Counted from the first letter of the stretch, positions 42,326-51,755 are shown. The stretch is DNA of 64,000 nt from an uncultured Prevotellaceae bacterium (GCA_900316985.1 ONFE01000013.1:1-64000); one strand, 5' to 3'. Notes: generated by a model from the sequence alone, not told the origin. Numbers and translations: made by a program.

Positions 42326-43672
42326 TTATTGTTGTCCTGTAGCCTGACGGTATTCGAGGGCCTTCAGTTGCAGGTTGGTATAGGCTTCGGTAAAGCGGTC
42401 GCGGGTCTGCTGGCACTGTGTCTGAGCTTGTAGCAGATCGCTCATGGTAAGTGTGCCGGCTTTGTAGCAGTTGGTTTGAATGCGAAGGTTCTCTTCGGCT
42501 TGCTCAATGCTCTGGCGGGCAATGTCCAATTGTTTTTGGGCGGCATCGAGTGCGTTCCATTTAGCCTGCATGTTGATGAGCAATAGCTGTCGGTTGTTTT
42601 CAAGTTCCTCTTGAGCCTGTTGCACGGCAATCTTTTTCCGCTTCACGGCGTGGGAACCGCCCCACCACTGGCTGATGGGAATGCTGACCTGTGCCAGCAG
42701 CAGTCCGCGGTTGACGCCCTTGTCCATCAGGTCGTTGTAGATATAGCCTGCACCGACGGCCACCGTGGGCAGATTCTTTCCGAATTCCATCTTCTGCTGG
42801 AGCTGGTTGGCCTGAACGTTCTTTTCCAACAGTTGGTATTCAGGCAAAGAGGGTAGCAGGCTCTCCTTTTCTAACAGTTGGGAGGCAGTCTGCCGTCCTG
42901 AGTTTTTATCAATGGCAGGAGCCTGGATGTTGAAGTTCTCCTGATAAGGAATGCCAATATATTGGGCCAGCACCATCTTACTGATGCTGATGCCGTTCTC
43001 CAACTCGATGCGCTGACTGGCCAGTTCATTCTGGTGGAGTTGTATTTGCAGCAAGTCGTTGTTCAGCGCAACGCCGGCCTTGATGGCCGTCCTTACGTCT
43101 TTCTCGATGCTTTCAAGATTGCGGCGGGCGGCATCGATGGTGTTGAGTTTCTCCTGGAGTTGTACCAATTGCCAGAAATACTGCTCGGTGGTATGTTCCA
43201 CTTCGCGTGCAGACAACTGTCGTTGCAGTTGGCTGGCTTCTACTCCGACCTTGGCTAACCGGTTGCCATTAACAATTTGTCCGCCGGCAAAAACTGGTTG
43301 TAAGGCGGTCACGCTGCCCAGCAAACCGTGTTTCATCATGCTGAAGGGAATAGGGTTGCCGAACATACCTGCTATCTCAGCGGGAATGATTGCAGCAGCC
43401 TCGGCAGGAATGAATTCTGCGGGATTGACCGAACCGTCCACAAGTGCCTTATTGGCATGGAAGTAAGCACCTGATGCCGACACGTTGGGGAAATAATTGG
43501 TGTAGGCCTCCTTGCGCTGCTCCTCAGCACTGCGGATATTATTGTCGGCTTTGCGGATGGCAATATTGTTTTTCAGTGCCTCCTGCTTGCATTGTTGGAG
43601 GGTATAGCGGTGCTGGGCAACTGCCAGGCAGCAGTTCGCAAAACATAGGATAGTTATAATTAAATATCTCAT
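42326..43672 (-). CDS. TolC-type outer membrane efflux protein
   Basis: This 448-residue protein has a signal peptide (1-19) and two long coiled-coil OEP repeats (about 22-230 and 240-445) of the TolC family. It forms the outer membrane duct for the RND pump and adaptor encoded just upstream in the same operon. No lipobox is visible. Confidence 0.92.
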   Translation of the reverse strand: MRYLIITILCFANCCLAVAQHRYTLQQCKQEALKNNIAIRKADNNIRSAEEQRKEAYTNYFPNVSASGAYFHANKALVDGSVNPAEFIPAEAAAIIPAEIAGMFGNPIPFSMMKHGLLGSVTALQPVFAGGQIVNGNRLAKVGVEASQLQRQLSAREVEHTTEQYFWQLVQLQEKLNTIDAARRNLESIEKDVRTAIKAGVALNNDLLQIQLHQNELASQRIELENGISISKMVLAQYIGIPYQENFNIQAPAIDKNSGRQTASQLLEKESLLPSLPEYQLLEKNVQANQLQQKMEFGKNLPTVAVGAGYIYNDLMDKGVNRGLLLAQVSIPISQWWGGSHAVKRKKIAVQQAQEELENNRQLLLINMQAKWNALDAAQKQLDIARQSIEQAEENLRIQTNCYKAGTLTMSDLLQAQTQCQQTRDRFTEAYTNLQLKALEYRQATGQQ

Positions 43673-43676
43673 TTTC

Positions 43677-46600
43677 TTATTTTTTCATTTTCTCAATTCT
43701 CTTTTCACTCCTCGTCTTCCAATAGACCACGGGTAGCATCGTGACCACAAGAATCAGGGCTCCGATACCACCAGCAAAGATACTGACTCCCACCGGCATC
43801 CAGAAAGATGTGCCGGCGATAATCATCGGGATGACACCCACGGCGGTAGTGGAGGTGGTCAGGAAGATAGGCACCATGCGTCGTTTGCCGGCATCGTAGG
43901 CTGCATCGCGTACACTCCAGCCCTTCTTCACAAGGGCATCGGCATGCTCGAAGATGAGGATTTCATTACGCATGATGATACCCATCAGCGTGACCACACC
44001 GAATACAGCAGTTAGTCCCAGCATACGGTTCATGGCCCACAAACCGAGCAGCATGCCTGGGAAGGCAAGGCTGATGGCGGCAATGCAGACGAAAGTAATG
44101 CCGAAACGCTTGAAGTTAAACAAGATAAAGAAGAATATAATCAGCGAGGCCACTAACATGCCAATCATAATCTGCGGAATCAGTTCGCCATTGGCTTCCA
44201 CGATACCGCCGATTTCGGAGCGGACTCCACGAGGAATCTGGAGGTCATTGTCGATGAATTTCTCAATACGGCTTTCCACCTTTGAGGGTAGTACACCGCG
44301 GCGGGGCTCCGCCTTTACCGAGATACAGCGTTCACCGCAGCGGCGCACAATCTTCTCTTCGCTCCAGACTGGGTGGATATCAGCAACCTGACGGAGCAGA
44401 GTGGCCTGGGGGGATATTCCGGAAATTCCAGAATTGCCGGTTATGCCGGATAATTTGCTGGCTATCGGCAAGTCGCCTACGCCACTCAAAGGCAGGTTTT
44501 CGCGTTGACGGTCTTTGATGACGATGGGCATTTCATAGTCTTTTTCCCAAATCGTGCCCACGTTGAGATTGCCCGTCAGCATAGCAATGCTCATAGCCGT
44601 AGTGGCGCGGTCAACTCCCTGCTGGGCGGCAGCCGTGGGATTCAGCGTGACCTCCGTGAGCAATCGGGGCTGTTCATAGTCGGAATGCACCCAGAAGAGC
44701 TCGGGCTGTTGGCGCAGGAAAGCCATCAATCGGTTGGCTACTGTGTGGAGCGAGTCAATGTCATCGCCATAGAACCTGAACTCGAAAGTCTCAACGTTCT
44801 GGAAGTCGAGTTCCTTAAACTTCACGAGTGCATTCGGATAACGGTCGGTATAGAGCGGTTCATACTTATCGAGTACGGCTTTCATGTCTTTCACGGAAGG
44901 TGTCGCCACGATGAACTGCGCGAAATTCTTTCCACCCACCTGTGGGGCATAGGATGTCTGGAAGCGAGGCGACGAACAACCGATGAACGAAGTGATGTAC
45001 TGCACGCGCTCATCTTGTTTCAAGGCGTTGTAGATACTGTCGGCTATTGTCTTTGTTTCGGCCAGTCCGCTACCTTCAGGCAGGAATATTTCCACGGCAA
45101 ACTGTTCGCGGTCGGCGTATGGCATGGAGCGGAATTTCAGTTGGGTGAGGATGAGGAAGGATGCCGTCACGATGGCCATCCCACTGCAGATGGTGAGCCA
45201 TGGGTGGCGGAACGTCCAGTCGAGGGCGTGGTTGTAAGTGCTCTGCACCCAGCGGGTGATGCTTCCGGAATGGCTGGATTCTCCAGATTTTCCGGTTTTT
45301 TCGGGCTTTATCAGCGCAAATTCCATGATCGGTATGACGACGACAGCCAGCAGGAGCGAGACCATCAGATTGATGGTGATGGTGAGTGGCAGTCCGTTGA
45401 TAAACTCCCTGTACTGTCCTTTGAAGATAAACAGGAAGGGATAGAAGATGGCACAGATACAGAGTGTGGCCAACAGCATTGGGAAGAAATAGTGCTGCGC
45501 ACTCTCAGCTGCGGCATGCCATCGGCTGTAGCCTTTCCCGAGATATTCCAGATAGCCGTCGAGCACCACGATCGAGTTGTCAACAATCATGCCGAGCACG
45601 ATGATAAGGCCTGCCAGTGTCACCGTGTTCAGCGGGATTCCCAGCATGTACATGATGCCTACGCTGATGAATGTGGAGAGCGGGATGGTGACAGCGGCCA
45701 CGACAGCCGTTCGGAAGGGGAAGAGAACCATCATGACAAGGATGATGACGAGCATCGATTCGATAAGGTTCAGCAGGAAATCCTTCACCGAATCGCCTAC
45801 CACTTTGGGCTGGTCGGCTATGCGGGTGATGCTGACATCCTTTGGCAGCACGTTCTCGCGGAAATCATCGAGCAGGCGGTTGACGGTGTCACCGTATTTC
45901 ATGATGTTGTTGCCTTCACGCATCTCCAGGGAAACGATGATGCTGGGATGGCCGTTCTGCTCGATGTAGCTCTCCGTGCGGTCGTATTCACGGCGGATGG
46001 TGGCTACGTCGCGCACTCTTACCACATGGTTCTGGGCATCGGTATATATAATAAGGTTGCCTACTTCCTCCTCGGAGTTGACCGTGCCGCTTACGTGGAT
46101 GGGCACGTTCTGCTGCTGATTCGACAGCGATCCGGTGGGAAGAATCAGGCCGTTGGCATTTAGTTTCTGATAGAGTTGCATCGTGCTGATGCCGTAGGCT
46201 GAGAGCCGCTGGTGGTCTATATAGAGCGTCAGTTGCTCCTTGATGTCGCCATAGATGCGCACGTTGCTTACGGAATTGATCTTCCGCAGTTCATCCGATA
46301 GGCGATCCACGTATCCGTGGAGTTCGCGATAGGAACGGCTTTCGCTCTCCAAGGCAATGAGCAGGGCCGATGTGTCGCCAAATTCGTCATTTGCAATCAA
46401 GGCCAGCACGCCTTGGGGCAGTTGTTGTTTGAAGAGATTGAGGCCATGCTTGATTTTCGACCATACCTCATCCTTGTTGTTTACCTCTTCGTTTAGTTCC
46501 AGCATCACCATGCACATGCCGTTCGACGAGGTGCTGGTAGTCTTCTCGCGCCTCACTTCCTTGAACTGGAAAAGATAGCGTTCCAAAGGTTTGGCTACTT

Positions 46601-46805
46601 GCTGCTCCACTTCCTCGGCAGAGGCGCCGGGATAGATGGCTACCACCACTCCCTGACGAATGGTGAAACTGGGGAAGGAATCCTTCGGCATTTGGTCAAG
46701 GCCGTAGAGTCCGAATATGAAAAGCAAAACGATGAGCAGCGACGTCAGACGGTAGTTGCGCATCAGTCCGGCTATCCAGTTGCCGTGTTTCTGTTTGTTT
46801 GCCAT
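43677..46805 (-). CDS. RND-family efflux pump inner membrane protein
   Basis: From the ATG at 46805 this gives 1042 residues of the AcrB/HAE type: first helix (about 18-35), porter domain starting with PSFTIRQGVVVAIYPGASAEEVEQQVAKPLE, GLIIVLGMIVDNSIVVLDG in helix 4, and a mirrored second half with GVVTLMGIIMRNEILIFEHAD. It exports lipophilic compounds with proton drive. Two porter or loop regions carry in-frame repeats of the GGNATTCCGG kind (44401-44470 KLSGITGNSGISGISP and 45268-45306 EKTGKSGESSHSGS). Starts 4 codons upstream are possible. It lies between the adaptor and TolC genes. Confidence 0.94.
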   Translation of the reverse strand: MANKQKHGNWIAGLMRNYRLTSLLIVLLFIFGLYGLDQMPKDSFPSFTIRQGVVVAIYPGASAEEVEQQVAKPLERYLFQFKEVRREKTTSTSSNGMCMVMLELNEEVNNKDEVWSKIKHGLNLFKQQLPQGVLALIANDEFGDTSALLIALESESRSYRELHGYVDRLSDELRKINSVSNVRIYGDIKEQLTLYIDHQRLSAYGISTMQLYQKLNANGLILPTGSLSNQQQNVPIHVSGTVNSEEEVGNLIIYTDAQNHVVRVRDVATIRREYDRTESYIEQNGHPSIIVSLEMREGNNIMKYGDTVNRLLDDFRENVLPKDVSITRIADQPKVVGDSVKDFLLNLIESMLVIILVMMVLFPFRTAVVAAVTIPLSTFISVGIMYMLGIPLNTVTLAGLIIVLGMIVDNSIVVLDGYLEYLGKGYSRWHAAAESAQHYFFPMLLATLCICAIFYPFLFIFKGQYREFINGLPLTITINLMVSLLLAVVVIPIMEFALIKPEKTGKSGESSHSGSITRWVQSTYNHALDWTFRHPWLTICSGMAIVTASFLILTQLKFRSMPYADREQFAVEIFLPEGSGLAETKTIADSIYNALKQDERVQYITSFIGCSSPRFQTSYAPQVGGKNFAQFIVATPSVKDMKAVLDKYEPLYTDRYPNALVKFKELDFQNVETFEFRFYGDDIDSLHTVANRLMAFLRQQPELFWVHSDYEQPRLLTEVTLNPTAAAQQGVDRATTAMSIAMLTGNLNVGTIWEKDYEMPIVIKDRQRENLPLSGVGDLPIASKLSGITGNSGISGISPQATLLRQVADIHPVWSEEKIVRRCGERCISVKAEPRRGVLPSKVESRIEKFIDNDLQIPRGVRSEIGGIVEANGELIPQIMIGMLVASLIIFFFILFNFKRFGITFVCIAAISLAFPGMLLGLWAMNRMLGLTAVFGVVTLMGIIMRNEILIFEHADALVKKGWSVRDAAYDAGKRRMVPIFLTTSTTAVGVIPMIIAGTSFWMPVGVSIFAGGIGALILVVTMLPVVYWKTRSEKRIEKMKK
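44401..44470. repeat. GGNATTCCGG micro-repeat in the RND pump, copy 1
   Basis: Units ATATTCCGGAAATTCCAG, AATTGCCGG and TTATGCCGGA follow each other and are read as SGITGNSGISGIS. Confidence 0.65.
45268..45306. repeat. GGNATTCCGG micro-repeat in the RND pump, copy 2
   Basis: TTCCGGAATGGCTGGATTCT and TTTTCCGGTTTT follow the same unit pattern and read GKSGESSHSG in frame. Confidence 0.6.
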
Positions 46806-46838
46806 AGATGAAAACAATCAACTCTTAACCAAAAACTA

Positions 46839-47870
46839 TCAACCCTCAACGGGCGAGCCTTCGCCCACCTTCTGATAACCTTCCGTTATCACCTTGTCGC
46901 CCTCTTTCAGGCCCTCCGTGATGACCAGACGGTTGCCTCGGGATTCTCCTACTTTCACTTTCTGCTGATGAGCCTTTCCGCCAGCAACGACCCAGACGAA
47001 CTGCTCGCCGCTCGGATTCTGCCCTACGCAACGGGCGGGAACGGTGATCTGCGGACTGGTGTTTGACGAAGAGAAAGTGACATCGGCTACCATGCCTGGC
47101 AGCAGTTTGTGGCCGGGATTATTAACCTGCGCATAGACCGTATAAGTGTGGGTCATTAGGTCGCCCTCCACACCTTTCGTCAAGGAATGGCTGTGAAAGG
47201 TCTCACCGCCCAAAGCTGCCACGCTGATCAGCGCATGGGCACCGCTGCGAAGCTGGATCATTTCCTGTTCGGGCAGAGAGAAACGTACTTTCACGCGGTC
47301 GATGTTCAGTATCCGGGCAACGGGCTCAGCGGGAAGGGCTGATTCGCCGGCCGACTTCACACCGCTGCCGATAACACCACTCACGGGAGCCAGCAACCGG
47401 CAGTCTTTCACCTGCTTCTCCATCAGGCGGTATTGGGCTTCGGCCTGTGCCACCTGCGACTGCACTTCAACCCATTTGATATCGGTGAGCGAGCCTTGGT
47501 CGTGCAATAGCTTCATGCGTTCCAGGGCATCATGAGCCTGAGAGAGTTGCGCCTTGGCACCGGCCAGCGCATTCTGAGCCGAGGTGGGGTCGATGGTAGC
47601 CAGCAACTGGCCGCGCTTCACCCATTGGCCTTCATTCACGAAGACCCTGTTGAGTGTGCCCATGCTGGTGAAACTCACGGCGGTGGCCGATTGTTCTTCC
47701 ACCTGTCCTACATAAGTGGTTCCTGCATCATTCAGCGAACGCTTGACGGTCTCCGTCTGAACAGGCATGCTCATTGGCTTTTGTTCCTTTTTGCCGCTGG
47801 TGCAACTTGCCATCGAAAATAGGGAAATAATGGCGCAAAATAGCCCTATTTGTGTTCTGATTTCTCTCAT
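46839..47870 (-). CDS. RND efflux periplasmic adaptor lipoprotein
   Basis: This 343-residue protein has a lipobox (SMASC, Cys23) and the membrane fusion protein order: lipoyl half-motif (about 60-90, FVNEGQWVKRGQLLATIDPTSAQ), alpha hairpin (about 95-145), second lipoyl half (RLLAPVSGVIGSGVKSAGES) and beta-barrel (about 180-260). It bridges the RND pump and the TolC channel. It is the first gene of the leftward operon adaptor-RND-TolC-radC and is divergent from an AraC regulator. Confidence 0.93.
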   Translation of the reverse strand: MREIRTQIGLFCAIISLFSMASCTSGKKEQKPMSMPVQTETVKRSLNDAGTTYVGQVEEQSATAVSFTSMGTLNRVFVNEGQWVKRGQLLATIDPTSAQNALAGAKAQLSQAHDALERMKLLHDQGSLTDIKWVEVQSQVAQAEAQYRLMEKQVKDCRLLAPVSGVIGSGVKSAGESALPAEPVARILNIDRVKVRFSLPEQEMIQLRSGAHALISVAALGGETFHSHSLTKGVEGDLMTHTYTVYAQVNNPGHKLLPGMVADVTFSSSNTSPQITVPARCVGQNPSGEQFVWVVAGGKAHQQKVKVGESRGNRLVITEGLKEGDKVITEGYQKVGEGSPVEG

Positions 47871-48034
47871 TTCTTCTTATTTTATTCTTATTTTTACTTT
47901 CTAAATGCAAAAATGGCTATTTTATTTGAAATAGTAGTGTTCTGTTTGTCCATTATCGAGGTCAGTTTTTCTCAAAATCGGGCAGCGGAACATTTATTAA
48001 GTAAAAAAGGACGCATTTATCGTCAAGAATGGCT

Positions 48035-48042
48035 TATCTTTG
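48035..48042 (+). promoter_or_regulatory. -7 element (TATCTTTG) for the AraC-type gene
   Basis: TATCTTTG lies 54 bases before the ATG at 48097, in the divergent region. Confidence 0.65.
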
Positions 48043-48096
48043 CAACAATAGAATGCTCTTAGCATTGAGAAAACAGCAACAAATCAAGATACGAAA

Positions 48097-48987
48097 ATGA
48101 ATACAGACGGGCAGCGTGTAGTGGATATCTCCGACATTGACAGCCAGCATATTTCTGTGGACTATCAAGACGGCGATCTGGCCATCTTGACGGATATTCG
48201 GCAGATTCCCGAGTTCAGTTCCATGAAGATGGGAATGAATGTCATCCTTTTTTGCCTGAAAGGGAAACTGCAGTTTGAAGTGAATGGCCGGCAGATCACG
48301 GTACGGGAGCGCGAACTTTCAATCGTGCAGAGCCATGTGTCAGTGGGCAACCTGATGGTCTCGCCTGACTTTCAATGCCGCATAGCCTGTATGAGCGACC
48401 GGCTGGTGAAGCAGCAGCTCAGGGGCTATATCACGATATGGAACCGCGCGCTCTATGTAAATAACACAAATATCTTCAGGATTCCCGAAGATCAGCCGCT
48501 GGAACAAACGGGGCATTTCTACGAACTGGTCAATTTCTATTTCACCCGTCCGCGCAAACGGTTCCGTCAGGAAGTCATCGGGAGCCTGCTGCGTTGCTTC
48601 CTGCTTGACATCTGCGAACTGATGGAAGAGCAGACAGCCGTGGAAACCTCATCGGTTCATTCGCAAGGCGACCAACTCTTCAACCGTTTCCTGCAGATTC
48701 TTTCGGAGAGTCAGGTCAAGCGCCAGACGGTAGAGTCATACGCCGACCAGCTCTGTGTCTCGCCGAAATACCTTTCCGCCGTATGCAAGAAAACCAGCGG
48801 CAAGACCGCAATGCAATGGATCAATGAGTACGTGATGGAGGACATCCGCTATTACCTGAAGGAAACATCCTTGACAATCAAGGAAATATCCACCACGCTG
48901 GGCTTTCCCAATCTTTCTTTCTTCGGGAAATACACCAAGCGGAGTATCGGTATGTCGCCCAAAGAATTCCGTAATCAGCGTTCATGA
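48097..48987 (+). CDS. AraC family transcription regulator
   Basis: This 296-residue protein has a cupin-like N-terminal sensor domain (about 20-170, ILFCLKGKLQFEVNGRQITV) and a C-terminal AraC DNA-binding domain (about 190-293) with two helix-turn-helix motifs: VESYADQLCVSPKYLSAVCKK and IKEISTTLGFPNLSFFGKYTKRSIGMSPKEFR. It is divergent from the efflux operon and 16 bases before the GH105 gene, so it may control either; the intergenic position favours the efflux operon. Confidence 0.93.
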   Translation: MNTDGQRVVDISDIDSQHISVDYQDGDLAILTDIRQIPEFSSMKMGMNVILFCLKGKLQFEVNGRQITVRERELSIVQSHVSVGNLMVSPDFQCRIACMSDRLVKQQLRGYITIWNRALYVNNTNIFRIPEDQPLEQTGHFYELVNFYFTRPRKRFRQEVIGSLLRCFLLDICELMEEQTAVETSSVHSQGDQLFNRFLQILSESQVKRQTVESYADQLCVSPKYLSAVCKKTSGKTAMQWINEYVMEDIRYYLKETSLTIKEISTTLGFPNLSFFGKYTKRSIGMSPKEFRNQRS

Positions 48988-49003
48988 ATTAACAATATAG
49001 AAT

Positions 49004-50404
49004 ATGGAAATGACAAACTACATGAAAACCTTGGCAGTTGCCCTGATGATGGTGGCAACGCCTGTGATGGCACAGCAAGTGAATGATTCAAACACGCCGC
49101 TCCACCTGATGCGCCCAGCCTATAGGATCGGCTATGGCGTATCGTCAGTGGAACAAGTGAAGCAGACAATGGACCGCGTCTTGAAGTATATTGACAGCGA
49201 GACACCTGCCAAGTTGATCAACGGGAAGACGGGTGAGGAAGTGACGAAATGGAAACAGATAGATGCTGACACAAAACTGAAGCCCGGCGGTTTCCGACTG
49301 ACCAGTTATGAATGGGGTGTTACCTATTCAGGCGTTTTGGCTGCTTATGAAGCTACTGGCGATGATGCATATCGCGATTATGTCTATGGCCGAATGAAAT
49401 TCCTGGCTCAGATTGCCCCTTATTATAAAAAGGTATATGAGAAAAACAAGGCAATCGACGGAAACGTACGCCGCGTGCTTGAGCCCCATGCCCTAGATGA
49501 CTGCGGGGCCATCTGTTTGGCCATGATTAAGGCATCGCTGAAGGATAAGACTTTGGGACTCAACGACCTGATTGCCAATTATTCCGACTACGTCCTCAAT
49601 AAGGAGTACCGTTTGTCCGACGGCACGTTTGCCCGCATCCGTCCGCAGTACAATACGCTTTGGCTCGACGATATGTTTATGGGCATCCCAACGGTGGCCT
49701 ATATGGGTAAATACACCGGCGATGCGAAATACTATGACGAGGCCGTGAAGCAGGTGCTGCAGTTTGCCCAACGCATGTTCGTCAAGGAGAAAGGACTGTT
49801 CCGCCACGGATGGGTGGAATCGATGACCGATCATCCTGCTTTCCATTGGGGAAGAGCCAACGGATGGGCCATTCTGACCATGTGTGAGGTGCTCGACGTG
49901 CTGCCGGAGAATCATCCGAAGCGGGGAGAGGTGGTGGAACTACTACGGGCCCATGTGCGTGGTCTGGCAGCCTTGCAGCATCATGACGGATTCTGGCATC
50001 AGTTGCTCGACCGCAATGACACCTATCTTGAGGCTTCCGCCACGGCCATTTATGCCTATTGCTTTGCCCATGCCATCAACAAGGGCTGGATAGATGCAAA
50101 GGCATACGGACCTGTAGCTCAGTTGGCATGGCATGCTGTGGAGTCGTCGGTTAATGAGAAAGGACAGGTAGAGAATGTGTGTGTGGGTACAGGCATGGGC
50201 TTCGATCCTTCGTTCTATGCTTATCGCCCCGTTCACGTGATGGCAGCCCACGGCTATGGTCCCGTCATCTGGGCAGGAGCCGAGATGATCAATCTGCTCA
50301 AGCGCCAACATCCCAAGTCGAACGATAGTGCCGTTCAGTTCTACGATCAGGAAATCTCCACAGACGCCCCCATCTTCAATGTGGACGGGAGCATGAAGTT
50401 CTGA
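49004..50404 (+). CDS. Secreted GH105 unsaturated glucuronyl/galacturonyl hydrolase
   Basis: This 466-residue protein has a signal peptide (about 7-24, start at 49004 or 49022). The (alpha/alpha)6 barrel of GH105 (YteR/YesR type) shows LDDMFMGIPT (221-230), with the catalytic Asp, and WGRANGWAI (about 284-292). These enzymes remove the unsaturated sugar left by polysaccharide lyases from pectin (rhamnogalacturonan) fragments. It is 16 bases after the AraC gene and probably co-transcribed. Confidence 0.9.
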   Translation: MEMTNYMKTLAVALMMVATPVMAQQVNDSNTPLHLMRPAYRIGYGVSSVEQVKQTMDRVLKYIDSETPAKLINGKTGEEVTKWKQIDADTKLKPGGFRLTSYEWGVTYSGVLAAYEATGDDAYRDYVYGRMKFLAQIAPYYKKVYEKNKAIDGNVRRVLEPHALDDCGAICLAMIKASLKDKTLGLNDLIANYSDYVLNKEYRLSDGTFARIRPQYNTLWLDDMFMGIPTVAYMGKYTGDAKYYDEAVKQVLQFAQRMFVKEKGLFRHGWVESMTDHPAFHWGRANGWAILTMCEVLDVLPENHPKRGEVVELLRAHVRGLAALQHHDGFWHQLLDRNDTYLEASATAIYAYCFAHAINKGWIDAKAYGPVAQLAWHAVESSVNEKGQVENVCVGTGMGFDPSFYAYRPVHVMAAHGYGPVIWAGAEMINLLKRQHPKSNDSAVQFYDQEISTDAPIFNVDGSMKF

Positions 50405-50430
50405 AATAAAAATGTTTTTTCCGAAAAATT

Positions 50431-50512
50431 ACTGCCACTCTGCCACCTCCCCTTTATTTAAAGGGCTTCTGGGGGTGGCAGTAGGTGGCAGTAGTGGCAG
50501 TAAATGCCGTTT
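50431..50512. repeat. GGCAGT-rich long hairpin
   Basis: ACTGCCACTCTGCCACCTCC on the left can pair with GGTGGCAGT units on the right (GGGGTGGCAGTAGGTGGCAG, then TAGTGGCAGT). It lies between convergent genes and may also terminate transcription. Confidence 0.7.
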
Positions 50513-50611
50513 TTTACGAAATAATTGCACCGAAACGTGGTATAAAACGATTTATTTCTGAAGAAAATCCGCTTATCGGTTAATGGCGGATTGAGGAGTG
50601 CAACCGCATGT

Positions 50612-50690
50612 GCACAATTTGTGCAGATGGCTTGCACACTTTGTGCCGATGATGCGCACACTTTGTGCACTCCATCCGCACATTTTCTAC
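50612..50690. repeat. 22-bp periodic array of GCACANNNTGTGC palindromes
   Basis: Palindromes start at 50612, 50634 and 50656 (GCACAATTTGTGC, then GCACACTTTGTGC twice), with a degenerate fourth at 50678. The period is exactly 22 bp, about two DNA turns. Confidence 0.85.
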
Positions 50691-50693
50691 ACA

Positions 50694-51755
50694 TTATTTA
50701 TAGAAGTTCTTTTCGAAAGCCTGGAACTCGTCTTTCTTCATCACGCAGCGCTTCCACCATGATTCGATGAATCCGAAACCATAGCCCATCAGTTGGACAA
50801 AGGCAGCAGGAACGGAGAGCAGTCCAACCTTCATACTCTTGTTCTTGATGCTGGAGTCGATAAAAATGATGAGACTGTAGAAAAGGATGGGGGAGAGGGC
50901 CAAGAGACAAATCCAGTACCAGGTATGCCAGTTCGCTGCATCGTAGTGGATCATGGCGCGTGCAACAGCCGCAATGAGAATCAGCGCAATGACGCCTACG
51001 GTGAAAACCATTGGCAGGAGGTGTACCAGCTTGAGCGTGCCGGGATGACGCTTTTCGAGGTTGATGCGGGCAATGCCGCTGTTATAGACCTGACGGAAAA
51101 ACTTGCGGAAATCGGTGCGGCGCTTATGCCATACCCAAGCATCTGGGATGAGTTGGGGATTGTAACCAGCTTCCACGATACGGTAGGAGAAATCGATGTC
51201 CTCGCCGAAGCGCATCTTCGAAAAACCGCCCAACTGCTGATAGACATCGCGGCGGATGCCCATGTTGAAGGAACGGGGATAGAATTTGTCGAGCTTCTTC
51301 TTTCCACCGCGAATGCCGCCAGTGGTAAAAAAGGAAGTCATGGAGTAGGAGATAGCTTTCTGGACGGGTGTGAATGAAGGATGCGAGGCATCGGGGCCGC
51401 CGAAGGCAGCGAACTCTCCTCTTTCCTCTCTCCTCTCTCCTCTTAAGCCGTCTTCAACAGCTTTCAAGTAGCCTTTGGGTAGCACGACATCGGAATCTAG
51501 AATGATGAGCCATTCGCCATGGGCGCGCTCGGCTCCGTAGTTGCGGGCCTGTCCCGGTCCTCCGTTCTCCTTGACGTAATAATGCAAATCAAGGATGTCT
51601 GCGAACTTGTCGCAAACATCCTTGCAAGGTTTCTGTGAACCATCTTCCACGATGACAACCTCAAAGTCTTTCAGTTCTTGTTCCGTAAGGCTTTGCAGGA
51701 GTTCGTCCACTTCGTCGGGACGATTGTAAACGGGAACGATGATACTGTATTTCAT
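50694..51755 (-). CDS. GT2 family glycosyltransferase with C-terminal membrane helices
   Basis: This 353-residue protein has a GT-A domain (about 1-235): YSIIVPVYNRPDEVDELL, LDSDVVLP (the DxD motif), GEDIDFSYRIVEAGY. Two or three membrane helices follow (about 258-280, 292-310, 320-340). It likely transfers a sugar to a lipid-linked glycan at the inner membrane. It follows efp directly in the same operon (stop-start overlap). Residues GLRGERREERGEF (about 103-115) come from a GAGAGGAGA micro-repeat in frame. Confidence 0.9.
   Translation of the reverse strand: MKYSIIVPVYNRPDEVDELLQSLTEQELKDFEVVIVEDGSQKPCKDVCDKFADILDLHYYVKENGGPGQARNYGAERAHGEWLIILDSDVVLPKGYLKAVEDGLRGERREERGEFAAFGGPDASHPSFTPVQKAISYSMTSFFTTGGIRGGKKKLDKFYPRSFNMGIRRDVYQQLGGFSKMRFGEDIDFSYRIVEAGYNPQLIPDAWVWHKRRTDFRKFFRQVYNSGIARINLEKRHPGTLKLVHLLPMVFTVGVIALILIAAVARAMIHYDAANWHTWYWICLLALSPILFYSLIIFIDSSIKNKSMKVGLLSVPAAFVQLMGYGFGFIESWWKRCVMKKDEFQAFEKNFYK
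51412..51446. repeat. CTCTCCT micro-repeat in the glycosyltransferase gene
   Basis: Four or five CTCTCCTCT units, read as GERREERGEF in the coding frame, in the loop before the acceptor region. Confidence 0.65.

Larger units (their letters stand above)
50405..50693. other. Repeat-rich region between GH105 and GT2, no certain gene
   Basis: This stretch holds a GGCAGT-rich hairpin (50431-50512) and a 22-bp periodic palindrome array (50612-50690). A 78-residue Cys-rich reading frame on the minus strand (50458-50694) starts at the GT2 stop as TAATG but is built from the array, so I do not call it a gene. Confidence 0.6.

Noticed and set aside
44505..46163. 552-codon open frame on the plus strand opposite the RND pump
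   Set aside because: Antisense to a well-supported RND gene, rich in His/Asp/Glu as expected for a shadow frame.
50612..50690. CRISPR array
   Set aside because: Units of 13 bp with 9-bp gaps are far too short for repeats and spacers.
50458..50694. 78-codon Cys-rich frame coupled to the GT2 stop
   Set aside because: Its sequence is made by the 22-bp palindrome array and the GGCAGT hairpin, so the frame is probably accidental; kept as a finding only.
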